Position numbers and translations under genes: made by a program
Notes under the pieces: generated by a model
What the model was told of the DNA's origin: nothing
Seen by the model: only the letters and a program-made list of their open reading frames with translations
Database searches by the model: none
Assembly: GCA_036874045.1 (NCBI GenBank)
Contig: CM072339.1
Span: 2,177,501 to 2,241,500 of the forward strand
Direction of reading: 5' to 3'
From: Cymodocea nodosa
Lineage: Eukaryota; Streptophyta; Magnoliopsida; Alismatales; Cymodoceaceae
Length of the DNA: 64,000 nt
Shown here: one piece after another, positions 25,728-37,599 of the stretch
Layout: every line of letters begins with the position of its first letter
Numbering within the stretch: position 1 is the stretch's first letter

Positions 25728-27127
25728 ATTAGGGATAATATTCTTATTTTTTAATATATTTATGTTTTGACGATTGACAAAATGATTTATATTTCAATTA
25801 GGTAAAATGATGAACTTCAAATATTTTTCTAAGTACATAAGTTTACGTACTATCGTAAAGTTATATAATTAACTTTCAGACTGTCATAAAGTTATGTAGT
25901 TAACTTTACGAACACTCGTAAACTTATCTAATTCATAACTCTAGTTTATAATTCTAAAATTATTCTAAGTATATAACTTTATGGATACTCGTAAAGTTAT
26001 AAGAATAACTTTATAGACATTCATAAAGTTATGAAATTACATATGTAAGTTATGAATCGATGGTAAAAAGGATAATTTAAAGTCATTATGCTTTACATAT
26101 GTCAGCTTCTAAGAGTTTATAAAGTTATAGAGATAAGTTTATGGGCATTCATCATATTCTATTATACATAAGTTCCTAAAATTATGGGTATAACTTTACG
26201 AAGAACCGTAATGTTATAACTTTGATGGATTTATTTAATTGTTATAATTTTTATATTTAATTAAAGTTTGTTGTAGGAATATTTATTTTCCAAATGACAC
26301 ATGGCACACACTCATTCACACACATTCTACCATATTTCTAAAGACTTGGTCAATATTTACAAATGACAATCAAAGACAAATTTGACAAAGTCAAGATTGA
26401 AAAGTGTGGTTTGAAAAAGTTTAGAGAACGTGTGTAATCAGTTAGAATTCCTTGTATAATAAAAATAGAGTCAAGTTAAAATTAGTAATTCTTTCGGTAG
26501 TACTTCAAAGGTTAATTTTAGAAGTCTTGAAGATTCTTGGAGAAGAAGAGCTAAAAGTCATCCAAAGAAACTCAACCACAACAAAGTTATTTTCTAAAAA
26601 TTCAAGTGTTGCAGTTTTTACAAGAGTAAAATTTTTCTTACGTTTGTGCTTTCTAGATTATTTCCTCTTTACATTTCATTGTAGCTTGAAAAAAAAAGAT
26701 AACATATCTACAATGGTTGTGAAATAAACTCTGAAAGATTTTCTTTCAAAAGAGTTTCAAATAACTATATGGGAGTTCTTATAGTTGTGCAGATAACTAT
26801 ACAAAGATTCATATAGTTAACAAGGTAGCTATGCGAACCCTCATATAATTAAAAGGAGAACTTGATGAAAGATTCATGTCTTATCAAGTTGATTTTGCTT
26901 TGAGTAAAGCTGTAATATACTAAATTTTGAGTGAACCAAAAACTCCTAGGGTTAGTGAATTCTTAAGTAGGGACTCAAGGAATGGATGTAACCTAGTTAA
27001 GGGGAACTACTATAAATTATCTGTGTTTTCATTTCTACATTAACTAGATTTAAAAAGAAGATCAAAAATTAAAAATTTTGTAATATACTTAATTCACCCT
27101 CTCTCTTAAGCATAAACCCTTCCTACA
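25728..27127 (+). mobile_element. Solo LTR of a copia-type element nested in the Athila-like fossil
   Basis: About 1.4 kb interrupts the integrase region. The left end holds the GTTTTGACGATTGACAAAA phrase seen near the start of many plant copia LTRs; the right end reads AATTCACCCTCTCTC and finishes CCTACA. The flanking five bases are ATTCT and ATTCC, a likely target-site duplication with one change. No internal domain lies between the ends, so this is a solo LTR, younger than its host element. Confidence 0.75.
25845..26230. repeat. Short palindromic monomers inside the solo LTR
   Basis: At least six variants of one imperfect palindrome recur, arms of the type ATAACTTTAYG and CRTAAAGTTAT around a loop of a few bases, spaced roughly 35-60 bp. 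A related motif on another base sequence (arms like AACTAT and ATAGTT) recurs at about 26,760-26,860 in the same LTR. Confidence 0.7.
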
Positions 27128-27900
27128 GATTCCTTCTAATGAAATAGAAAGTATTCTATCTTTTTGTCATAACTAAACTTGTGGAAGACATTTTTGAAGT
27201 AGAAAAACTATAGCAAAAATTTTAGAAGTGAGATAAGAAGTTTATTTATATATGTCTAGATTTCATTATCATTGTAGCAAGTTAAGATCAAGATGAGCAA
27301 GACCATATATTGTAAAACCCATTTACCCTTGTAGAGTTGTTGATATCAAAAATCCTAGAAATCACAATTTATTTAAAGTCAATAAACAAATATTGAAACA
27401 TTGGATTAAGATACCCTATAGAATGCTATCTGGAGTAGATGAGTTAAAAAAACTGATTAGGAATATGATTTGGCTTAAAAGGAAAGAAAAAATCAATTAG
27501 TCTAGTAGATCTAAATTTTTATTTTCATTATTTGTATTAATATCATACTTTCATAATTAAGGTTATTTTACTCTTTTAGAACAATAGAAACTACTAGATG
27601 AGCTAGGAAGTCAATTCAAACTTACTGATGTCTTTCTATTTTAGAACTTTGTATGTACATTTGGGTTGGAACTTCTCAAAAAAGATTAAAAAAAAATTGA
27701 GTTGAGTGAAGAAGAAATACAACAATTAGAAGAACTAGGTAACATGGGAACTCAAAATCTTCAAGAAAATGAAAAACCAATAAAAGACATCTTATATCTA
27801 GAATTAGTAGACAAGCCTTCTTGTATTAAACTGTCTAACTTTAGAGAAGATAACTTTAAACTAAAATCAAACTATATAAGTTAATTACTAAGATGCCTAT

Positions 27901-28039
27901 TATTTTTTAAAAAAATTTAATAATGTCTGTCAAATAATGCAAGCCTCTAATCTAAGCATAGACATCATTAAGTTAAGATTTATACATTTTACTTTCAAAG
28001 ATATTGCTAAGAGATGACTCTATATTTTGTCTCCTAGAT
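27901..28039. other. Transition from retroelement to T-rich repeat field
   Basis: Short AT-rich stretch with no recognised domain; it may be part of the untranslated 3' portion of the Athila-like element. Confidence 0.35.
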
Positions 28040-29690
28040 ATATAACAACATCATATTTCTTAGATATTTATATTTTTATATCTAAGATATTTTTTGATTT
28101 TTATTTTTAGATACTCATACTTTGTATCAAAAATATTTTGATTTTTTTATTTCTTAGATATTTATATTTAAGATGTTTAAATTCTTCCTCATTTTAGATA
28201 TCTGTATTTTTATATCTAAAGGAATCTGATATCTTAAATCACTTTCATTTTTTTTTTACCTCGATCTGGCGAAACATTGGTCGAACCCCTTTTGATCATC
28301 ATATGATTATGTATTTTTTTATTTCACAGGAGCAATCGTTTTTTTTATTTCACAGGTGCGATCGATTGGCCTAGTCAGAGATCATCATTTTCCATTTTTT
28401 TTCTTCTTTAAAAAAACTCTTCGGTCGAACTTTCAATTCAACCGAAGCTAGCACTTTTTTTTCTTTTCAGAAAAGAGGTTTTCGGTCAACCTCTTTGGTT
28501 TGACCGAAACTTTTTTCCTTTTTGCTTGTTTTATTTTTTTTCTCATTTTTATGTTTAGATATATAATTTTTTTCTTTTTATTTTATCAAAAGTATTTTAA
28601 CCTTCATTTTAAATCTTTAGTATTCATGTTTAGATATTTGATCTACTTCAATATTTGATTTTAGTTTTTTTTAATACTCATATTTTACATTAAAACATCT
28701 TGATTTTAATTTCTTAGATATTTATTTTTCTATATCTAAGATTTTTGATTTTATTTTAGATACTTTTATTTTGTATCTAAAATATTTTTATTTTTAATTT
28801 CTTAGATATTTATATTTTTTATATCTAAGATATTTGATTTTATTGTAAGTACTTATATTTTGTATCTGAAACATTTTAATTCTAATTTTTTAAATTTTAT
28901 TTTTATATCTAATATGTTTGATTTTATTTTAAAGACTTATATTTTATATCTAAAATATCTTAATTTTTAATTTCTTAGATATTTATATTTTTTATATCTA
29001 AGATTCTTCTTCTTTTTGTGTTTAGATATCAGTATTTTTAAATTTAAATGGTTTTGATGAATTTCTTTTTCTTTTTGTTTGATCAGACCAAATGAGGTTG
29101 AGGATTACCGTTTTATTTATTTTTCTTTTTGTCTTTTTTAAAAATAAACCTTCGGTAGGACTTCTGATTTGACTGAAGCCTGTGTATATATATATATATA
29201 GTAAAACAAGACTTTTGATTTGCTCTTTTAATACGACCAAAACTTGTTTGTTTATTGTTTATTTTTTATTTTTGAAAAAAGAATCCTTCGGTCGAACTTT
29301 CGATTCGACCGAAGTTTAGATTTTTTCTCTTATTTTATTCTCTTTTTTTTTTTTATGTTTATATGTTTTTCGGACTAAAGTATTTTAACACTTGATTTTA
29401 TTTTATTATTATTTTAAATATTCGTTTTTTGCATCTAAAATATCTTAAATTAATTTTTTCTTTTTGACTTCTCAAATATTTACATTTATACATCCAAGAT
29501 ATTAGATTTATTTTAGATACTTATCTCTCATATCTAAAATACTTAGATTTTTACTTTCTTATACATTGGTATTTACATTTAAAATATTTTGATTTAAATG
29601 CCTATGCTTTATGTCTAAAATATTTTGACCTTGGCTTCTTGAATATTCATTCTTTTTTTTATATCTAAGATATTGATTTTATCCTAGATA

Positions 29691-29724
<34 letters not shown>

Positions 29725-30560
29725 AAATACTTTAACTCTTAATTTCTTAGATAATTTTGCTTTATATATCTAAGACATTTGATTTAATCTTAAATACTTA
29801 TATGTTGTTGTATCTAAACATTTCTTTTTTAATGATCATTGATCAAATTAAAGTTTCTCCTTTTATATATATATATTTATTTATGACCTTGAGTCAGACC
29901 GATGGTAAACTTCAGTTTCATTGAAGTTATATTTTTTCAAAATTTTTATTTTCGATCGGACTGAACGTAAACTTTGGTTTAACTAAAGTTTTTCTTTTCA
30001 AGAAATATTTTTGTTTTTTTAGAATCGAATGTAAACATCAGTTCAACCGAAACTTTTTTTTTCAAAAATTTTTTATTTTCGATTTAACCAAAGTTCATAT
30101 ATGTAAACTTCGAATTAACCAAAGTTGATATTTTTTGTTAAGTCCTCAGTTGCACTGAAGTGACTTTGATTCAACAAAAGTCCCTCTTTTTTAATTAATT
30201 TATTTATTATCGTTATTTTTTTTATCCATTTCTATTTTCTTTTGTATTTGATTTTATTTTAGACACTTACATTTTATACCTAGAATATTTCGATTTTATT
30301 TTAGATACTTGTGTTTTGTGTCAGCAATGTTTTGATTCCAATTTCTTAGATATTTATATTTTTTTTATATCTAAGATGTTTAAATACACCAATTTAGGGT
30401 CTTAGGTATTTATATTTTATACCTAAGATATTTTGTATTCTAAACGTCCGGACTTAGTCGTCTGACTGATCGTGTGCACCGATCAGACCGACCTTTTTAT
30501 CGTTCGGTCCGACCGTAGATATATTTTGATTGGAACTTTCTCCCATTATATATATATATA
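28040..30560. repeat. T-rich higher-order repeat field of two alternating palindrome classes
   Basis: Two kinds of block alternate. Class A is a tandem array of monomers of about 40-47 bp, each holding TTAGATAT and ATATCTAA as arms of a hairpin; two slightly different monomers alternate to make an 85-88 bp dimer (blocks about 28,050-28,245, 28,620-29,040, 29,380-29,850, 30,230-30,440). Class B has 28-32 bp imperfect palindromes with arms like CTTCGGTCGAA and TTCGACCGAAG in T-rich spacers (about 28,420-28,510, 29,145-29,320, 29,890-30,190, 30,440-30,530). The A-B pair is thus repeated four times at roughly 0.6-0.85 kb. The plus strand is strongly T-rich. It may derive from an LTR or 3' untranslated part of the neighbouring retroelement. 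Confidence 0.75.
29693..29721. repeat. AT dinucleotide microsatellite
   Basis: An uninterrupted TA run of about 29 bases within the T-rich repeat field. Shorter TA runs occur near 29,185 and 30,550. Confidence 0.9.
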
Positions 30561-31500
30561 TATATGTTTTGTATTTGTTGTAATTTAAGAAGTTCAGTTA
30601 TTTTTCATTCTGATTATGCTCATTTTATGATGACGATTTCATCAACCATTCATCATCTTTTTTTATTTATTCATTTACTCACCTTTCCCTCTTTTTTCCT
30701 TTTTTTTACCACCTGATGGACAGAGCGTCGCTCGCCCGCAAAAAATGCTGGCACTTGCCGTCATAGTTTTACGATCGCTCTTTTTAGATATTTTCTTCTT
30801 CTCTTTTTTTGTCTGTCATTTTTTCTGTGTTATCTTTTTCAGTTGGAGCGGAAACAAGCAGCATTAACTCATTTGGTCATTGCTTACTTTTTTCTTTTTT
30901 TTATGCGAAGCATATGTTTCATTTCCTCCTGCAGCTTGGTCATCTTCTCCATCTTCGGTGACAAAATTCCAGCAGTATCTTTCCAAAAAAATGAGCACAT
31001 TTTAGTTTTGAGGGAGGAAAATCGACGTTGGTGGGCAGGAGATTTTTCTTCTGCAGGCATTCATCGAAATATTTTTTCCTTCGTCAAACTATAACCGAAG
31101 TTTTGAAGCGAGAGCGAGTGCACGTGCGATCATCTTTTCTTTTTTTGTACATATTTTTTTACTTGGTTTTTTTATTTTGTGTCTAATTTTGTTTTTAAAC
31201 ATTTACCTTATTTAAGCTCTCTATTTAAAATATCCAACTTCATTTTAGATTTTTTTTATCATTGTTATTTTTTTTTTTAGATATTTTGACTTCATTTGAG
31301 ATACTCATGTTTCAAATATTTAATTTTATATTAATATTTGTTTTTTGTCATTTGATCGACATTTCCATTTTTTTACCGTCAACACAGATACTTAACTCGA
31401 GAACACAAGTTGTAGTTGATTATATGACAATTGGAGATGAACAAAGCCTTGTCACTCGTCAACGTTCTCTTGGAAACGCGGATTCTTAATTTATCTTCTT
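30561..31500. other. T-rich intergenic DNA
   Basis: Continues the T-rich bias of the preceding repeat field, with a slightly GC-richer patch near 30,715-31,130. No domain is recognised in the short open frames, and no terminal repeat was found. It is possibly the outer part of a decayed retroelement. Confidence 0.4.
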
Positions 31501-34500
31501 TTCAATCCAAACGTTCATAGAGAAGATGATGATGTCCCACTTAATTTGTCCACAGCTAATTAGTGCAAGACTCGCCGGCATTAATTTAATCGCCTTCCTG
31601 CTAAACACACCAAATTAATTAAATTCGCACCAGCCGGTTTATTAAAAGTTGGCAACCAGAAGACTCCAAGAAATTTAGTGGAACCGTGCACTGGTGCAGA
31701 AAGCTGTAGACCACCAGAGATGAGAAAAGCCGCGTACTAGTAATGCCATTGCACAATCGGATGGTGATGGTTAGCTTGGCTCGTTGCATGGGTTCGCATG
31801 ACGTGTTCGTCAAGAACTAAGCCCTCGTCCTTCTTATCTCTCCCTTTTGATTTGTTTTCTGCCTTCTCATTTCTACATTGAAAGTCAAATTCAAAAATAA
31901 TTGGCAGACAGGTACGTCTTCCTTTATACAAGTTCAGATTTTATTTCTTTTCTACTTATATAAATTTTTTCTGGATGCATTACTTCAGTTATAATTTTTT
32001 ATATTTTATATATGACCTTCAATGAAAATTGACTTCAATTGATATTAAATAAAAGTATAACTCGAAATCAATTGACAGTAAGTAATTTTTCATCCTTAAA
32101 TTTATATAAGCTCAGATTTTTATTTTTTTTTCTATCGATATGAAATCTTGTATTGTAACTGTTGAAAAAATTTAAAATATTTTCAAGGGACAATAAACTT
32201 TTATCTATTTTATCCTAAAAAGAGATGTGTTTGCATGCTAAGGTGCATGCATGGGTTTATGTCGACAGACCACGCTAAATTAAGATCTCAATCATTCTTC
32301 ATGAAATGGGTTCATACTTTTTCAACATAATACGTATCTCTGTCACCGACGGATATTATAATCTAAAGAAACTTTGCTTCTCCAAATCTAGAGAAATTTT
32401 CTGACTAATCACTGAACCTTATGTGTATTTAAATCTAGATCTCACGGCCTGACCGAACCGTTGCCTCCGCGTACCAAATATTCTAGCAGTGGAGGTGCCA
32501 ACCTTGACAACACCACCGGCCGGCCCCGGACGTCTGCATCCGACAAGTGGAGAGCAATCTCGGTCCAACAAGAAATTACCCAAAGGCAAAAGACAAGTTA
32601 TACTCGTCCTCCTCTCCACGTTATCTTTCTTCGTTTTTTCCCTTCCATTTAATTTATTTATTTATGAAATATTGCCAACGCAGGATTGTCATACCAGCTG
32701 CATGCACAGCTAGCTACCGTGCACGTGGTATGCAAAACACTTGATGGTGTTGGCATTGAAGTGTTTGTACGTAGGGATGATATCAACAGCTCCATATCTT
32801 TTCACATAAATTACAACTTTAGACTGCCAAAGTTGGAAATCTTAAAAACCCTAGACGCTGCTGTATGTTATGTGGTGCGTTTCTATGTATGTACTACCAA
32901 CAATTAATGGGATATATGATAACAGCAGCATTATGACGAAGATGATGATGAGACGATTAATCAAGATGGACTTTCTGAACTGGAATCTAAACAAAACCAT
33001 TACCAGTATCGGAATAAAAAATAAAACTTATTCTTGCCTTTTGTGGGGCAACGTGCATTTAATTATTTGATAAGCGAAAATCCAAGCTAGCTACACAAAT
33101 TATGATCCCAACCCACGTGGTCTAACTAACATTGACGTTGATTTCTGATTAAATAAGAAAGAAGAAACTCCTGCACACACCTCCACAGTCCAGAGATGGG
33201 GAGGGAAGGAAAGGATAATTGAAACACGCATTCCAGACACAAAGCTGAATATAATTAAAACCATCGTTGTTGGTTTCAAAGGAATGCCTGTTATTCATAC
33301 ACGAAACCCTGTGACAAGTAATTAAAAGGTGATCCTTTTTTTATTAAATATCATCTGTGATGGCTTGGAATCGGTAAATTTTTCCCTCAACTCTGTACAA
33401 AACTCAAATCATGGTTAAAATGGTTAACAAGCCTTCAAAAGTTCTCGAGGAATAAATAGGGGGTGGAAAGCTAAGGTATATGTATATCTTTTAACTGATT
33501 TCAAAATTTGATCTCATTATCTAAAATGTGTCACTACCTAGCCTGTATATGTAATTGGTTTTTAGTCTACTACGGATGATTTATTACTTGTACGCAAGAG
33601 ATTATCACTCAATATTAGCATTTAGTTTAGGGTATTGAAAGGTGTATGTGTGAAGACTTCATAACTAATATAGCATTACTATATATCTTCACTTGAAATC
33701 GGCAGGAAATAAGACTAGCATCTTTAATTTTAAGTTGAGAAAGGACAAATTGTTCGGTACCACCTTTATATTTTTTGGTAATGGTAGTATTTTTTGCTTG
33801 GGTTTAAATTAAATATTTTCTATGCCTAACATCTTCTAACGTGAGAAAAATCATCTGATTAAATTATTTGCTATTGCATGCTTCACTAGCATCTCAACGT
33901 TGACGTCTATATTTTACAGCAAGGAGAGAGGAAGAGGTTGGTGCCCCATCATCGTCGCCATTAGGGTCCAAAAAACGACATCTTTTAAGTTTCAGTTTTG
34001 ATTGCTTGATCGAGTTGTCCACTCAGCCGATTTATATTATTTTGATTATAATGTGGTGATTTCATATGTTCCGAATAGAAGTGATAGGAGATTGGGAAAA
34101 TCATACGCCAAACCAAACTAAAGAATTTTGGATATGTGAAGGATATGCATATAGAATTGACAACTACAAATTCTGGAAACTAGAAAGGATCCAAGTCCAT
34201 CAATCTTGATTATTATATACATTGTTTGATTTATTCACAAACTTTTCAACAAAAATTTAATTTGTGAAATTCCAACATTTGACAATAAACGAAGAAATCA
34301 TCGTTATAGAAGCTTAAGTTCTGTAACTTTTTATCCGATACAAGATTATTCAACATTTTCTATCACTTGCTTCTTTTAATCTGACATGCATGAGACTATT
34401 CAACATAAACCACTTAAAATCTGAGAGGAAGATTGGAAGTAGAGAAACATCCGAAGGGTTATGAGTCTTATCTGCAGGATATATACAATGCGAAGGAAAC

Positions 34501-34840
34501 CCTATTATTTTAATTTCCATATTATTATTATTAGATGTGCATTGCCATGCACGTTACACGGACTTTCCGAAGGAGACAAGTGTAGGACAGCCCACACCAA
34601 CCAGCACAGAAAAATACAACATATGAGAAGGGAAATAATACTAAGAAATGGTACTCCACATTCATAATTAATTATTGAAGCGCTAAACAAATAACAACGG
34701 CAACCACGCCGGGAAATAATTTTAGAAAGAAAGCTACTTCTTTACCAGCATCTGTCCCCATATACACACTCTAAAAGATTTCCATTTGAATTCCCAAGTT
34801 CCAATCAAAAATTATACAAAAGAAACCAGCACCGAATCGA
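31501..34840. other. Intergenic DNA, no gene recognised
   Basis: Composition becomes more ordinary than in the T-rich field. A GC-richer patch at about 32,440-32,620 has overlapping short frames on both strands but none resembles a known protein. This is also the 3' side of the MYB gene that ends at 34,841. No tRNA, rRNA or microRNA hairpin that I know was seen. Confidence 0.45.
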
Positions 34841-36248
34841 TCAAATGGATATCGATTCCCACATGCATGTGAAATCTTGACACGGCTCTTGTTGATCGTC
34901 GTTCTCTCCGGCGACTCTATGCTCGTGGATGCCACTCCAATCGGGCAAGTCGGGAGTCGACCAGAAATCCATGTCCATAAACAGTTGCTCGTCATACCCA
35001 TCAAAACCGCCACCGCCGCCGCCACCGTGGTCTCCTCTTCCTCCTCCGATGACGCTGTCGACGGTGAGGGACGAGGAGGCTGGGGACACGTCATGCGTCG
35101 ACGACAGGACACGCCCAGTCGACGGCTCCGAGAAATTCTGAGCGACGATTAAATGCAGATCGGATTCCATCAGGAAACTCCTGCTGCTGCTGCTGCTGCG
35201 GTTGTGATTGACGGTGCTGGGTTCGTGTGGTTCTGTCGCCAAGGTGGGAATTGCTTGGGTGGCGGGAATCCATGGAGTGCGTTCACTGGGTTTGTTGGAA
35301 AGCGTGGTCTTTGCCTTATTCCTGGGTTTGTCCTCTGTCAAGTACACCTTCTTCAGCTTTGTGTTCCAGTAGTTCTTCACGTCGTTGTCGGTTCTCCCCG
35401 GCAACTGCGCTGCAATGGCCGACCACCTGCGCCAGTAGTTCAACAAAGCTGAGAACAGAGAATCGAGGACATGGCAGAGAGTTAATTTCATCTAGTGCTT
35501 ATGTACCTGCTACCCATGGTTTGGTATAGAGTGGCGATGATGTTGTCTTCTTCCTTTGTGAATCCTCCATGTTTGATGCCGGGTTGCAGGTAATTCAACC
35601 ATCGTAGACGGCAGCTCTTGCCACATCGCCGGAGCCCTGTAATCGGAAAGAAGAAAAAGGCCTTAATTAGTTGGTGATCAATGAATGCGAACTTCTCGTC
35701 TTGGTTGATCTGCAAAAAGCAATAGCTTTTTGTTCCCAACCGTTCTACTTTTGACCCGAAGGACCTTCGTCTTTTTCCCCAAGAAGGTCGAACGAAGAAA
35801 AGCATGAAATAAACTTGCAGATAATATTTCCCAGATGTTATATTTTCAAAGTTGGAGAAAACAAGAATGGTATATGAAGTTCTCCAGAGAATTATATGAT
35901 TCCAGACCAAAAAATTAATATCATGAGATGAATGTCTTCACACAACGCGCTTGGAAGGGGCAGGAGCCGACCCAAGTGGGAATGGAAGAGTAAAAAAACG
36001 GCAGCGAAACAAGAGGATGAGCTTTGATTGAACAAAGAAATGAGTGGATGAAGAGAAGAAAAGAAAGTGTAAGGAATAGGCGGAAACAGCATCGAGAACA
36101 GAGCCAACCCACCTGCTTTCCGAGGCAGAGCAATCCAATTTCCACCAGTGCCATACTTCTCTATGTAAGTCTTCAGAACTCTGTCCTCGTCAGGGGACCA
36201 TGGCCCTCTCTTCACGTTGTCCTTGTCGCAGCACGGTGCCCTCCCCAT
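34841..36248 (-). CDS. R2R3-MYB transcription factor, RAX/MYB36/MYB68-like (subgroup 14)
   Basis: A nuclear DNA-binding regulator, predicted 283 residues. Exons (minus strand): 36248-36113, 35636-35507, 35426-34841. Exons 1 and 2 are 136 and 130 nt, with introns at the positions usual for R2R3-MYB genes. R2 starts [20 protein letters not shown] and holds regularly spaced tryptophans; R3 includes [13 protein letters not shown] and ends [19 protein letters not shown]. The MGRAPCCDK start, [11 protein letters not shown] and KHGGF wording fit the clade that includes Arabidopsis RAX1-3, MYB36, MYB68 and MYB87, known for axillary meristem and endodermis roles. The C-terminal half is unlike known ones except for an acidic, tryptophan-bearing stretch (DMDFW...DLPDW), a likely activation region, after a glycine-rich run. 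An in-frame ATG lies upstream at 36,455, but MGRAPCC is the conserved family start. The exact orthologue cannot be named. Confidence 0.93.
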
Positions 36249-36339
36249 TACTACCACCGCCGCAAGTCCCAACCCTTGAACCGGCGGCAACAGGGGAAGG
36301 GAGAAGAGGATGAGGTAGGGGAGGAGCAAAGCAAATAGG

Positions 36340-36385
36340 CTAGAGGGATTTAAAAAGGAAGGGAGGAAGAGAGAGAGGGGGAATG
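36340..36385 (-). promoter_or_regulatory. Probable core promoter/leader of the MYB gene
   Basis: On the minus strand a CT repeat (CTCTCTCTCTTCC, plus about 36,366-36,380) is followed by a TATA-like TTTTTAAATCC (plus about 36,349-36,359), about 100 bp before the ATG. CT-rich initiator regions are common in plant promoters. No other known site near it was convincing. Confidence 0.4.
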
Positions 36386-36480
36386 ATGGGTGTTGACCCG
36401 GTATAACTTTGAATCTTATCTCCTCGTAAGACCGCGCAAACATCTCGTCTCTCATTCTACTTCACGCTGCAAATGAAGCT

Positions 36481-37599
36481 CTAATCTTCGATCAAAAAGA
36501 AGATTAGAACTTTATTAGTAGAAAGATAATGATACGGGGACGACAGCCTTGAATGAATCGTGTTTTTTTTTTCAGCTATACTTCCTTGATTCAAACTCGC
36601 GGTTTTAAAGCGTTGAGAAAATCAATTCTCATCCAAGTACACAAAGTTGTAAGATCGAAGGCAATTGTCTATTTGCTAAAATTTATTTCGACCACAAAAA
36701 ATAATCTGCCATTACCAAGAATCACAGAATTTAACTCTTTTTTCTATTTAGTATTTTTAATTAAAATAGAATTTTTAAATTGACGTGTATAAAAATGAAT
36801 CGACGTATTAACAATACATTTGACAATAATCATTATAAAATACTGTCATATTTCCATACGCTACTGGAAATGACCGTTACCAAATATACCGTGTATATAC
36901 AATACATGTGAAGGTAAGAGAGGGTACTTTTGTCATTTTAATTAATTTGTGCATAATGATATCATTATTATAAATACTAGCTAATCTGTAATATTACTTG
37001 TTGTATCAATATGTAAATACCTTCTTCTCTGTTATTGAGAGAGCCGAAAGGTATTATTATCATATTAGAATTTCAAATATAAAAGTAATGTACTTTATTT
37101 TATTTTGCAAATATCTAACTCATGTAAGTTATATTCTCACCTTTCATATCGTATGAGCATGTGACTATTCTAACGTTTTCGTTTACTTGTATTTCTTTTT
37201 AGTCTTATTAGTATCCTATCTTTTGATTGACCAGAATGTGGACGTTAAAGGTATCAATATGTTGAATTAGATTAAGTTGGAGGTCAGCCCATCTTAATGT
37301 TAAGAGAAAATTAGTTGGAGTTGAGTTGTTATCCATTTTTCATATACCTTGATCTATAATCATACTTAAATCGTTTTGGATTGGATTACATTAAGAAGTT
37401 AAATATTAAATGACCATTTAAACAAGGGCTCCTGTTTCTTATAAAAACCTATTGGTAAACATTAGTATAGGTGTCACATTTTCTTTATAAATACCAGTAA
37501 GGTAGAAGTAATCATGTAAATTTATTATTAAAAAGTATGGGAACTCTATTTAAACGTCCTAGAATCAAACAATTTTATAAAATTTTAGCCATCAATTTT
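36481..37599. other. Intergenic DNA upstream of the MYB gene
   Basis: AT-rich, no coding domain. It likely includes distal promoter sequence of the MYB gene, but no specific site stands out. Confidence 0.45.

Larger units (their letters stand above)
22400..27900 (+). mobile_element. Athila-like Ty3/gypsy fossil (gag-pol region)
   Basis: In order on the plus strand: a lysine- and glutamate-rich gag-like part (about 22,750-23,220); aspartic-protease-like sequence (about 23,410-23,760); reverse transcriptase (about 24,070-24,780, with RVCIDYRKLN and FIDDF-type phrases); RNase H (about 25,130-25,500); integrase zinc-finger-like sequence on both sides of an inserted LTR (about 25,660-25,727 and 27,129-27,260); and an integrase C-terminal type block (about 27,280-27,390). 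Domain wording matches the Athila lineage. It is old, broken in many places and incomplete, and neither of its own LTRs was found. Confidence 0.8.

Noticed and set aside
28040-30560. CRISPR-like array, because short palindromic repeats are spaced regularly
   Set aside because: This is plant nuclear DNA, the repeats vary, spacers are not unique, and no cas genes exist; it is a degenerate higher-order repeat.
36249-36455. Upstream in-frame ATG for the MYB gene at 36,455
   Set aside because: It would add a hydrophobic, unconserved extension before MGRAPCC and lies across the TATA-like region; the family start is at 36,248.
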